The notes under the pieces were generated by a model. It had not been told where the DNA came from, ran no database searches, and saw nothing but the letters and a program-made list of their open reading frames with translations. A DNA stretch of 64,000 nt from Solanum dulcamara (lineage: Eukaryota; Streptophyta; Magnoliopsida; Solanales; Solanaceae): contig NC_077245.1 in the NCBI RefSeq assembly GCF_947179165.1, positions 45,152,786-45,216,785 of the forward strand, read 5' to 3'. Shown in pieces: positions 41,934 to 53,544 of the stretch (within the stretch, counting starts at the first letter, position 1; every line of letters starts with the position of its first letter). The position numbers and the translations under genes are program-made.

Positions 41934-44900
41934 TATAATGACCCTCCAGGTCATTTTCAACTTTTTTGATCTTTTTAGCATTTAGAAATTTCCTATAGCG
42001 ACCCTAATTTATTTATGCCGGCACTGAAAGTTCGATCGCCTGGTCGTTTGTTTGAGTTTTATGCCTATTTTCCTATTTTGGAGCTCTTAGATTTGAATGG
42101 TTGACTTTGGTCAAAACTTTATAAAAATGACCTTAGAAAGAAATCCTAATGGTTTCATCAGCTTTGAAATGGCCAAATTAGGCTAGTAGCATAGTCAACA
42201 CGAGTATCGAGGCAATTAGTGCGAATTTAAGGCAATTTGGCGCTTTGCTCTTTAAAATTTGGCCGAAGGTTGACTTTGATCAATATAGTTGGTAAACGCA
42301 GTTGGATTGAAATTTCATCAGCACGGTTACCTCCAAAATGTCAAGTTTGGTCTAAAACGACCTTTTATTCGTGTACCGAGGCTCTCGATCTCATTTTGAG
42401 CCCTTTTGTGGATTTTGATTAATTTGGTGCTTGGGTGTGGGACCCACCTTCTATCAAAATGACCTTGGATGGAAAGTTTTACTGTGCTGTTGAGTCTGAA
42501 ATATCAAATTTGGTGGGGGTAGCATAGTTTATTTATGCTTATGGAATTCCAAACGAATTCCAAACAATCCATCGAAAACCATGGACTTTGCCAAAATATA
42601 ATGTTGTAGTAAACTTGGTGCAGGCCCATTTTTCCCTTCGCGTTCACGCCATTGGGGCCACATTCACGGAAGCTAGGGGCCTTGCTCTCCGTGTTTGTGG
42701 ACATGGTGCCGCATTCGCAGAGGCCTAAGGAAATAACCTCTACGTTCGCGGGGCATTTCCACATTTGCGGAGCTTTGAATCTCAGCCTTCTCATTCGAGG
42801 ACCTTTTTCTCCACGTTCGAGAAGAGCAATTCACTCGTCTTATAATTAAGACCAGTGACGTGATTAACCTGACCTCCATTTTTCATTCTTCAATTTTGGG
42901 AGCTCAGGAGCTCCGTTTGGGCGATTCCAAGTGCATTGGGTTCGTATTGATCGTGGCTATGCGTTGGTATGTTTGGGGGAGCGTGCAAGGGGATGTTTTG
43001 AGGTAAAATCTACCACAAAAGGGGCTGCCCTAACTTTGATTTAAGCTTCAATGGTGATTTTTATTGTTGGGCTGATTTCTCTTGTTTTGAGCATAGATTT
43101 GTGCCCCATTTTGGTAAAAGATCAATAATGTATTTAAAACCTTTTCACCAAGTCATTTCGAGATTTCCATCGTGGGTTCCATAATTCTGTTTTTGACCTA
43201 ATTTTGGATCCATCTCCAAAAAATATAATTTTAGTGTCAAAACGTTTATATTGATGATGTGATCAATAGTTTGATAGCGTGGAGGCATTTGGAGTTGTTT
43301 TTGGAGTAAAACGCTACTAGAAAGTGGACTTGAAGCGTGCGTATTCGGCTTCGAGGTAGGCTACGTTCTCCTTTCTTTTAATTGAGCTTTATGAGGTAGT
43401 GTATAGTATAATTTACTCATGGTTTGGGTTGTATTTCATAGGTTAGGCTCGATTCCTCGCTTTTTGGTTCTTTGTCCCGGTATGAGCCTTAGGCTAGGTT
43501 ATCTTTATGAGACTTCCAGTATAGTTGGTAAGATAGTTGATTGTGCCTTAGTTTGACCTTGATTGTGCCTTAGTTTGATCTTGATTAGCCTATTTTAGGT
43601 TAGTTTGACCTTGATTAGCCTATTTTAGGTGGCTTATTCTATGTTTATGGTGATTGGCAGAATTGTTCCTTAGTAATGAGTTTGGGTTGATCCTTAGTCG
43701 ATGTAGCTGTTATTGGCTGGTATTTATGATACTTAATGTCCTTCACTATTGTAGCACCTATCTTAAAGCCTTGGTGTAGTGATTTCCACCCGATTAGGCT
43801 TGTGAATTACTGTTGGATCCCATTTATGGATTTAGAGTTAGAATCCCTTATACTTTCTTGTTTGCTATTTGGTGGGGCTAGTTGTGTTTGAAATCTCAAA
43901 GTTGTATTCCCAATTGGATCTAGAGGTATTGATTGACTAGCTGAGTATCTGTTTCCTCATTTTCCTCCTCCTTGTTACCCAATTAGGGTTGAATTCCCTT
44001 TTTAGGCTTTGTTGTTGAGTTAGAGGAGTAGATTTGATCCTAAGACTTGATTAAAGGTTGGTTGCATGTACTAGTCTTGTTTCTATGCTCTAGATGGTAA
44101 GGTTCTTGTGGAGTCATTATTTATGTGATTGTGCGGGTTGTTTGGATGCTGGTGATGGCATGCATTGTTGGATCCTTATTTTTTTCACGGATGTAATCGT
44201 CCCCAGTGCATGCATTGGTCCTTGGCATTGATTTAAGAAAGCTGTGTTGTAATCCAAACTACTTTTATACTAATTTTTCTAAAATGGGGGCCGTACTACC
44301 TTTATTACTACTATTTTTCAGTGGACTGGAGGCACCGATGATGTGCTTATTTTATGATTTTAGTTTGGTCGAAGAGAGTTCTCAACCCTTTCTATACTAA
44401 TTTGATTATTTATCTTCGGTCACCCCAATTGAGCGGATTTTTGTTGATCGAACATATAAATTGATATCTATATTGATATACGACCTGAATCGGGATCAGA
44501 CGGGTATATAGGGGCATTTTTTAGCCTTTTATGGTGATCCCAGCAAGGTGCATGGGTCTACTTCCTAGCCGGGACTGAAAGTAAGTGTATATATCTTGGT
44601 ATAAGTCACTTGGCACTGATGGTACTACTGGTTTTATATCATGACTCTCATTCATATATGCACTGCATATCACCAGCATACTTGTTTGTACTTGTCGATA
44701 ATATGGGATATCGTGCGGGTTTACCTATTTGTGAGTGAACATCCTAGGCACATAGGGGCTCAGGAGGTGTTTTCTTACTATTTGCGAACTTGTGGCGGTA
44801 TAAAGGGTATTCTCTTATTTAAAGGCAGTTATTTTCCTTGTTGTTATTTATCTAACTTTTTGTGCAGGGGTTTAGTTGATACAGTCCTTTGGGACTTTAT

Positions 44901-45675
44901 GTGATATCTATGTTTACTTCTATTAAAAGGTTGTGACTTAGTTGTCCCCTGTTATAGTGTGTCGTCATGCTTAGGTCTTGGGCTGGCGCCACTCAGTACG
45001 TCCTTGGTTTCGTTGCTTGTTTCCTATCTTCTCTCTCTTTCTTATATTTGATACTTCTTATTGCTTGCTTTCGTATTATTCTTGTTAGTTACTTGTGATG
45101 TTAATCCATGCTTACATGTTCTTTATACTTGCTTTATCTTTGGAGCTCAGTCGGCCGATGCCTACTTAGTGCCACTTGTTGGAACTCATACCATACTTCT
45201 GTATCCTACAAATCATAGTACAGGTTTTCACTGCTGATTTAGATATCTTGAGGAGAAACTCTTGGATTTTGGAGACTTGGGTGTGTTCTTGGCATTCAAA
45301 GTTGCCTATCTCCTTCTATGTTAGACTTAGACTAGTTTTTATTTTGTATTTGGAGACAGTTTGTATTACTATTTGTTATTTGTATTACTATTACTATTGT
45401 GGTATCTGTATTAACCTTGTTTTTCCTTATTTAGTTAAGTAGCTCGACTACCGACTGATATCGGGTCTTGAGGGTTATCTTATCGTATTATTCTCATTCT
45501 TTTTTCTTCTTCTTCATCTTCTTATTATTATTACTATTATTAATATTATCATTATTCGTTTCTTCTCTTCCACTTGTGAGGGTCCGTTGCCTATGGTTCC
45601 AAACTGTGGGGTTAGGCTTCCTACTGGTGGGTTGATAGTAGGTGCCATCATGACTTAAGAAATTGGGTCATGACA
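41934..45675 (+). repeat. Large gypsy-type LTR, 3.7 kb
   Basis: It runs from TATAATGACCCTCCAGGTC (initial TG probably mutated to TA) to GGGTCATGACA. A GCGTTCACGCC/CATTCACGGAAG/CGTTCGCGGGG tract at 42635-42830 is typical of one Solanaceae LTR group as I remember it. A CTT/ATT microsatellite lies at 45504-45556. A primer-site-like TGATATCAAAGC follows the end, so it is a 5' LTR whose body is lost, or a solo LTR. The left boundary is less certain than the right. No coding sequence is seen in it. Confidence 0.7.
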
Positions 45676-45678
45676 GAG

Positions 45679-45690
45679 TGATATCAAAGC
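45679..45690 (+). other. Degenerate primer binding site
   Basis: TGATATCAAAGC, two mismatches from TGGTATCAGAGC, lies 3 nt after the LTR end. No leader or gag follows; different LTR sequence begins within about 20 bp. Confidence 0.6.
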
Positions 45691-45704
45691 TTAGGTTCAA
45701 TCCC

Positions 45705-46519
45705 CTAGTCCCATAACTACGTGCCACCGTAGGAGAAAGGTTTATTTTCTAGTTGAGGCTTGATCCCTTATAGCTTAGTGGATCCATTTAGGAGATATTT
45801 ATGTTCCTTACCTTGGTAAGTAGGACAACCTCTTTTCGGTGTGGGGGTAGAAACTGGACTCCATGATATTTCTCTCATGGTTTATGTCGGTTAAAGGTAT
45901 CTCTCACAAAGTTTTATAACTCATACTATGATATGGTTACTTTATGATTTCTTTAAGAGTTTTTGCATTGACCATGTCTTATGTTTCTTATGATGTTTTA
46001 AAGGTTTTTACTACTTTAAGCTTGGTCATTACATTTTTATGATTTACGCCATGCATTGCATATTCCCCATAATTTGTACATCCTATGGTAACGATGCATA
46101 CTCTTTTGCCTATATTGTTTCATAATATAGGTTAGGACGCACCTACCCATTCTCGTGGCTAGTACAATTCCATTTAGTATTGCTTGTTTTGGTGAATCCT
46201 CATTCTTAGAGTGTGCAACCAGTTATGTTGTCTTTTATTTCAGACTTATTTCTGTTTTAGTTGTTTGGTGAGCTAGGGCTTGTCCCATTCCCCATCTATA
46301 TTAGTAGAGGCTACGTCAGTCTTAGAATATTTTCTTTCTTTTTAGATCTTATGCTTAGATTCATGCTTTATTGAGATTTATATTTTTGAGATTTACCTTC
46401 CGCATTTAAGATTACTCATGATTTCCATGTTATCTTACATCATGCTATGCTAAGAGGCTTGTTTAGGGTCTTTCGTGATCTTATTCATCGTGTCATGTTT
46501 ACGGTCTAGTTTGGGTCAT
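45705..46519 (+). repeat. Fragment of the 18121/51175 LTR family, plus strand
   Basis: CTAGTCCCATAACTACGTGC, TACCTTGGTAAGTAGGACAA, GAGGCTACGTCAGTCTTAG and AAGAGGCTTGTTTAGGG appear in the same order as in the complement of 18121-18950 and of 51175-52000. It ends GGTCATGA, close to a normal LTR end. Its beginning is missing. Confidence 0.7.
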
Positions 46520-47345
46520 GAAAAATTATCTCTTCCTATGATTCTATATATTACTAATCTTCACCAACACTACTTCATTCTAAATTATGATCGCTCACTA
46601 CTAAGAGGTAACAAAGGCTTGAGGTCTATAAGTGCATGAATGGGAGAATATGGAAAAATACTCGACTCTGCTTTAGGAGAATTATCCTGATTGGCTTGAT
46701 GAAAGATGAACGAGATTTATTCAAGTGCTGACCATGACCTATGCTAGGAAAGGCACTGGCTAACTTGGGAAACCTTAAGGGGATATTGAGGGAATAGGCG
46801 AAGCCTACTGGCGAATATCTCTTCCTTCTCCGAAGCTACCAGACACTCTCTCAACCTATGGCCTAGCTCGCTACAACCAAAACAACCTTTATTCTTTCCC
46901 TACATTCTCTTATATGGTGCCTACCAAACTTATACAAAATAAGGTACGCGTTTTCCTTCATACTATACCTTTGAGGATGAGAGCTAGATGCTCTTTTGTT
47001 TTGATCGTAATGAGGTCCGAGGGATAGAGATGAGGTGCTAGCTGATGATAATACTATTCCTATTGACAGCTGAGGAAAAGAAGATTGTTTCACCTCAGCT
47101 ATCTTCTGACGGTTAGAATTTTTATCCTTTGAAAAGATCCTCTTGCTCCTCATTTTTCTCATTTGACGAAAAGGTTTGCAGGGACTGCTACTTGCTGATT
47201 CAATTGAGCAGTTATAGCTCGAGCTAATACTTAGACTGCATCAAGAAACTCTACATTACAAATATTTGTACTTGTAGTTTGATCGACTGGTGCAAAAGGG
47301 TCACCATTTTCATCACTTTTTTGGTTGCTTTCTTTTTAGGAGACA
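46520..47345 (-). pseudogene. Gypsy gag remnant
   Basis: On the minus strand the first ATG is at 47345 (MSPKKKATKK), just inside a leader. Downstream pieces include a lysine/serine-rich linker (46863-47162) and a damaged nucleocapsid knuckle, KFGRHHIRECRE, followed at about 46850 by HRLRECLVASEKEEI, a second CCHC half. The core capsid region is much reduced. It belongs to the element whose leader is at 50463-50610, now split by a solo LTR. Confidence 0.6.
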
Positions 47346-47413
47346 TATTCTGAAGCATGTAGGGCACAAGTTAGAAGAATGAATAGATTTAATTCCATAC
47401 CATGATATAATCA

Positions 47414-50400
47414 TGTCACGACCCAACCCCGTAGGCCATGACTGGTGCCCGAATTGAACACCCAAACGTACCCTTATCCCAAATTAGTCTTTTAACCGAA
47501 TAAACAAAGATAGTGATTAAAAAAAATTGCTAAATGGATAAAAAAAAATAGATGTAAGCACGAGGGCTTATAGGCCGTCACAAAACACACAAAACCCAAA
47601 TCATATATACAAAACCCATAACATAAATCTGTCTACAGACCTCTACAGATGATAGCATAGTCATAAGACGGGACAGGGCCCCGTCGTACCCCTGACCAAC
47701 ATATCCAAATATACAGAGATAGAGTCAGTACCAAAATACAAGCTCCAAACAAAGGAGCACTGTCAATAACACAGCAGATGTCCTAAACAGACGGCTCAGC
47801 AAAACGAACGTCGGTACCTGCAGGCATGTAACGCAGCCCCCGAAGAAAGGGGGTCAGTACGGAAAATGTACAGAATATGTAAAGCATGCACTGTACTATA
47901 TAAAATCATAATCTGAATAGTATATGCAAAACATGAAATCAACGCTTAGAATTTCAAAATGCTTATCAAAATCTCAAACCATATATGCACAGACATATGC
48001 CATATCCGGCCCCATTATGGACTTAGTGAACAAAGTGTGGTTGCCCTCCCATCATCGGCACCACGGCACAGCATAACACCAGAGTAGGGAATATCTCCGT
48101 AACAAATCATATCATATCAGATGGCCATATCAAATCATATCATATCACAAACATATATGTAGATGGCACAGCATAACTCCGTGGCATAACATTTACCACC
48201 CCATGTACATGTCATACCTGCCCCCTCACATCGGGACACGGCGAACAATGCAGAGAAATACACACAAAAACATATCCTGGCCCAGGCTCAGTGAAAGAAA
48301 TATTGAGGCATCCACGAGTGGAGTAGTGAGAAACTAAATGCAATTTAAATTACAAAACATTTATACAGACTCGATGGCATAATTTCGATAACAAATCATA
48401 AAAGGAAACTTGAATAATAATAATAGTACAAGTACTTCTAATATCACAATAGTCTACGTAAAAATAGTATTTTCTGAATCATCTCCGTACTTTCAAAATA
48501 TATTATGGGAATTAACGGAATAATTATTCATATAATATTAGGAAGCATAGCAAAGAGTTTCTTTCAAATTCTACCTACCGTATTTCAAATGGAATAGCGA
48601 AGAAAAATTTGGAATAGTGGGGCCCACCTCGATCAAATGAGGTGGCGTATACAAATCACGTGCGTTAGACTTTATAACATTATTTAGAAGAGTTTCGAGG
48701 TATTCAGAATTCATTTGTGCAAAATCTAGAAGTTTAGACAATTTTTCCAAAACTATTCATAATTACCTAATTCAATTCTATTGAATAGAAAAGGGAAATT
48801 TTCGAGCGTCGATTTCGAAGAGTAGAGTGATCCCCGAGGTTCGTATTCACTCCTATTACATCTAGGACATGCCAAGAGAAGAAAATGTAAAGCTTTACAT
48901 ACCTTTTTGGCGTTTTACGGTTGTCCAAGTTCAATTCCCGTTTCCTCCAAAATCTACAATTGGTCACATTTACCAATTACTATTCATGAGACTTTAAGAA
49001 TTCAATTTTCCAATACTTGTCTACAAAAATTTCGGCAGCATCTCCCCTATATATATGACAACCCCGAGATTACAACTCGGCCACAATATCAACAACCAAC
49101 CCAACAACAACACCAATTCCATCAATAATTAATTTAAACACACCATAACATAAATTAGTGTAATTTTCCAATTAGTGCAACAACTTTCAACCAAACTTTG
49201 CATTTCCAAATAAATATGAATATCTCATATCCATAATTAATTTCAACTCATTCCAACATAAGTGAAAAATATTCCAAGTAAGCTATCCAATTTTTATCAA
49301 CTCCATACTTCACTCAAAAATTCCATAAATACCACAAAAATATTAAAAATTCATTTTCTTTCTTCAACTTCACAACGAACAACAACACTCCATACTTTTA
49401 ATAATTTACCTCCATATTCTTATAATATCATACTCAAATTACATAATTCCTACAAACTAGTTTAATACCAACTTACACCATTTAAGTTTCCTTATATTCC
49501 AAAAATTACAACAACAACTAACAAGCTATGCAACCTTAATTTTTTCCCTCTCATCACCTAACTCTTATTTCCAACTTCAATTAATCTCATCCAACTTTCA
49601 TTTTTAACATCAATTAATTAACATAACTACCATTCAAATACTACACAAAAATACTACACAAAAATACTACACAAAAATTAAATAATTCTTACTCATATAA
49701 GAACATGTATACATGGCACCATATTACCATGCAAACTTCCCTATTTCCATAAACTCTACACATCTCTACATACTACAACATACACAAACCTTCATAACAT
49801 AATAAAATGAATTAATTCTTACCTTTTTCTTCTAACTTCTTCACTTCCAAATCAATGAAACAAGTCTCCAACTTCCAAAACAACTACACCATGTTGTAGA
49901 GCACCCTTGACTTAGTAGGAATACTAGAAAATTATAATTTTTGGGGATGAAATTTGAAGGGTTAATTTACTCCCTCTTGGCCGATTTTCTCTCAATTTTT
50001 TTCCTCAAGTTTTTCTTGCTTCTAACTCTCTCAAATTGTCTAGAAATCTCTAGGATTTTATGACTAAGAGGCTCCCATGTGAAATTACTATTTTTCCCCT
50101 CACCTTTTCTAATATTTCCAAGTTGAAATTCCACCTTTGCCCTTAACCTTTTATAGTATTTCCATATGTAACATTCCAATTTTACCCCTAACCTTTTATG
50201 GTATTTCCACATGTGAAATTCCAATTTTACCCCTAACCTTTTATGGTATTTCCACATGTAAAATTCCAATTTTACCCCTAACCTTTTATGGTATTTCCAC
50301 ATGAGTAATTCCAATTTTGCCCTTTAACTTTTCCAATAATTCCACCTCCCAACTTAATCAATAAAAACTTGTATATAACAAGACCAAGCATAGTCTTACC

Positions 50401-50458
50401 CTTGACTTGTTACAAGTATCCCCAACATGTTCTTAGGTGCAAAGCGCGGGTTATAACA
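47414..50458 (-). mobile_element. Solo LTR, 3.0 kb, inserted in a gypsy leader
   Basis: It runs from TGTCACGACCCAACCCC to GGTTATAACA. Flanks AATCA (47409-47413) and GATCA (50459-50463) match at four of five bases and give the target duplication. Leader sequence of another element continues on both sides, which confirms the insertion. No internal region is present. It contains 14-bp ACACAAAAATACT repeats (49637-49680) and a 45-bp repeat array (50102-50335). Confidence 0.85.
50102..50335. repeat. 45-bp tandem repeat, about five copies
   Basis: CCTTTTATGGTATTTCCACA begins near 50147, 50192, 50237 and 50282, exactly 45 bp apart, with a diverged copy on each side. Because 45 is a multiple of three, the minus strand shows an apparent 15-residue protein repeat (MWKYHKRLGVKLEFY). 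It lies within a solo LTR and is not a gene. Confidence 0.88.
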
Positions 50459-50462
50459 GATC

Positions 50463-50610
50463 ATGAAAGAAGTTAAACTTTACCTAAGACATTTCATAGC
50501 CTCTCATTCATAAATATGGTGCACTTCACACCTATGAGAAAGACTATACTTTACATGGATTTTAGGCACCCTAGTACATTTGAACCTAACTCTCTAATAC
50601 CAAGTTTTTA
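50463..50610 (-). other. Gypsy leader with primer site but no LTR
   Basis: Minus strand TTGGTATTAGAGAGTTAGG (about 50588-50606) is a slightly mutated primer site. The following 140 bp (GGCTATGAAATGTCTTAGG etc.) match the leader at 51020-51160. Upstream of this primer site there is no LTR, only gag sequence of the neighbouring copy. The leader continues at 47346-47413 beyond the solo LTR. Confidence 0.7.
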
Positions 50611-50611
50611 A

Positions 50612-51174
50612 AGAACCGAGAGTACCCTCTATTCACGAACAAATGCCCATGATGTCAACAATCTTAACAATTCCCTTACCAAATTCTTGTGGATCCTCGT
50701 CCTACTTAGAGTCATGAAACTCGGAAGGGTTCATACGAGTGAAGTCATGAACTCGTCTAGTAATTGTAACCACATTTTGGTTCATAGAAGCAACTACTTC
50801 CTTATTTCCTTGGGCGGCTACGGCTTGGGCAAGCACAGGAACGCGACCCAAAACTTCACATGAGAGACTTACTCATTCAAAGGGTCATTAGGGTTTGGGG
50901 GAGCTTGTTTCTCCTCATTAACATTCTTTATCATATGATCTCTTCCTGGAGGCATGATTTTGTAATCACAAAGAGAAAGCGTAAGAGGGAAAATCCTTAA
51001 AGTACAACACTATTGAACGACAAAAGAATGATCAAAGAAGAAAAGTTTCCTAAGATGCCTCATAGCCTCCTATTCATCGATGTGGCATGCTTCATACCCA
51101 TGAACAAGACTCTACTTGATGCAGCATGCTAGACTCCCTAGGAAACCTTAAACCTTGTGCTGTGATACCAAGTT
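50612..51174 (-). pseudogene. Gypsy leader and gag N-terminus joined to the 51175 LTR
   Basis: A primer site (minus strand TTGGTATCACAGCAC) adjoins the LTR end at 51175. A leader of about 200 bp follows, then ATG at about 50957 (MPPGRDHMIKN) and a broken gag N-terminus down to about 50612 (KIVDIMGICS). There the sequence switches to a second leader. The truncated gag cannot make a capsid protein. Confidence 0.75.
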
Positions 51175-53364
51175 TGTCACAGCCCAAGCTAGGCCTTAGA
51201 CATGAAACCCTGATTAGGATCCGAAAAATCCCCAAACAAGCCTCTTAGAATATCATACATGAGCATACATAAGGTAAATAAGACAATGCGGTAAAAAAAG
51301 AATGCGGAATAAGAATCTCAATATGATAAAAACATGACATAAGAGAATCAACACAATAGTCAATGAGCTAAACATGCTTTTGCAGTCTAAACATGCCTCT
51401 ACTAATTAAGACGGAGGATAAGACAAGTTCCTAGATCACCAAACATAAAAGATAAAATTCATGAAAACATAGTGAAAACCATAAGTGTTGCATCCTCGGA
51501 ACATGAAGACTCATCAACAAGGGAAATATAAAATACCAAATCTAGCCACGAGCGGGATGAGCGTGATCTTCGGACCCTACATTATGATATAATATAGGCA
51601 AAAAGTATGTGTTACTACATGGAATGTACTAAGTTTTTGAGAAACAATAATGAAAAAGAATAATAGGGCATAAATAATATAAACATATGATGCATGACTA
51701 ATATCTACAAAAAACATAAATAAAACTTGGAAACACTTGAAAATATTTAATAAAGTCAATGCATCATAAAACATCACAAGTCCTTATAGGACATAACATA
51801 TACATATATGGGACATGAACCTTAATTGACATTTAACACCATGTGAGCTATAACATGGACTCTGATATAACTCCTATACCGACAAGAGAGAGACTACTTG
51901 CCAAGGTAGACTTTGTATCATAAATATAACATTATCTATACGTGGATCCACTAGCTAAGTGGAACTAAGGGTTGCTACTAGGTTTCCCTTGTGGATCACC
52001 ACCACAAAGTTTGCTCGGTGCTAAGTCAATTCCAACGGAATACATAAAAATATATTCATTAGAAAAGGCAAATAAATACTAATCCATGTTCATAAACTAA
52101 CATAATAAGAGTAGTTCCTTGAAAACCATGACCATAACATAACATGTGGACACTTACCTTTCTAAGCATCCAAATCATAATTTCTTTCATATTATCAGAA
52201 AGCCTTTCACAATTCATGGTTATTTTCTTGAAACATACTTGAAAACATATTTCATAACTTTCACAATTCATTTATAAATCTTTCATCACAAATTCATAGT
52301 TTAAAGCTTGAAATTTATAGCATACTGCATCAGTCCTTTCAAAATGTAATGAAAACATGTAATTGAACTTAAATCATGCATGAATAGGCTATTGGAATTA
52401 AAAATAATAATAATTGAATTGACCCAACACAAATTGATCAAAGGCTTAGAATCCATTAAATTGAACTTGATAGAAAAAGAAGAAACTTTTGGGACTCCAT
52501 GGATGGAATGTGTCCATGGATGAATTCCCAATATACCTTGATAATAAAAGTAAAAAATCAAGCTCTAAGCAATGGAGAATTAACTTGATCTTGAAATCCT
52601 ATCTTGGGGTAGAAGACTGACTTGGGAGAGAATTTCTAGAGAGAGGACTATTGAATGAAGTAATTTTAGAGGGAATGGGGTATTTTTGAAGGAATTGGGC
52701 ACTTATAGGCTTAGTAAAATACCCTAAAGCGATATAGTATAGGTGTAGAAGAGATAACATCAAAAGTTATCGAAGTGGATCTATGACGTCGGGTTGTAAG
52801 GATGGAGCCATAGAATAGGTGCACCAAAACTTGGTCTACTAAAATTGCACCTTTGACCCTACGAGTCAAGTATATGGGTCGTCGATTAACTTATAGATCG
52901 TAGAAATGATTCTTTGAACACCCCTACACTTAGCCAAATCTCCCATCTTATGACCTACTTTACAACTCTAGTCTATTGTCTGTCAAAGGTTCTACGGGTT
53001 GTAAACCTTTCTCGTCCTGCCAAATTTCTCAAAAACCCAAAATCCATGTTTTTGAAACTTATATATGTGTCCTTCCTAAGGGCCGTAGCATCTCTTATGG
53101 TCCGTAGGAACCCCTCGTAGAGTGAGTTCACACTTCGTGAAAATTTAACTTCTCTGAACCTTCCTACGAGCCTTTTTTACACCTCGTCAAACTTCTTATG
53201 GGTTGCCAAGATTCTTCCCAAGTGTTGGGATTTCTATGACTGCCTTTATATGGCTCCTAGGACTTCCTACGGGTCATAGGTTGGCTCGTAAAAGGCTACA
53301 CCAGACCGCAACTTTTTCTGGTCCAACTTTTTTTGTTTGGACTTCAAACATCCGGAGGCTAACA
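51175..53364 (-). repeat. Gypsy LTR with a primer site on one side and a polypurine tract on the other
   Basis: It runs from TGTCACAGCCC to GGAGGCTAACA on the plus strand. Read on the minus strand it starts TGTTAGCC, directly after CCCAAGGAGAAGATAT (polypurine tract of element A), and ends before a primer site at about 51158-51172. It therefore serves as 3' LTR of A and 5' LTR of the fragment at 50612-51174. Its block order matches 18121-20416 and 45705-46519. Confidence 0.85.
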
Positions 53365-53380
53365 ATATCTTCTCCTTGGG
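53365..53380 (-). other. Polypurine tract of element A
   Basis: Minus strand CCCAAGGAGAAGATAT touches the LTR start. A GAGGATGAATG-like stretch lies upstream, parallel to GAGGACGAATAATC in GY1. Confidence 0.8.
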
Positions 53381-53544
53381 CACATTCATCCTCGAATGCG
53401 ACTCAAACTAGAATGAATATAGTAGGAAAAGAGACATAACAACCCAACATGACTATAAAAACATATTTCACGAACATGCATGCATACAAAAACATGAGAA
53501 TGGATGAAACACATGAATTCGAAGGAGTGAATCATGAAGGAACT

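Noticed and set aside
50102..50335. CRISPR-like array or repetitive protein gene
   Set aside because: Units are directly adjacent with no unique spacers, the host is a plant, and the array is inside a solo LTR.
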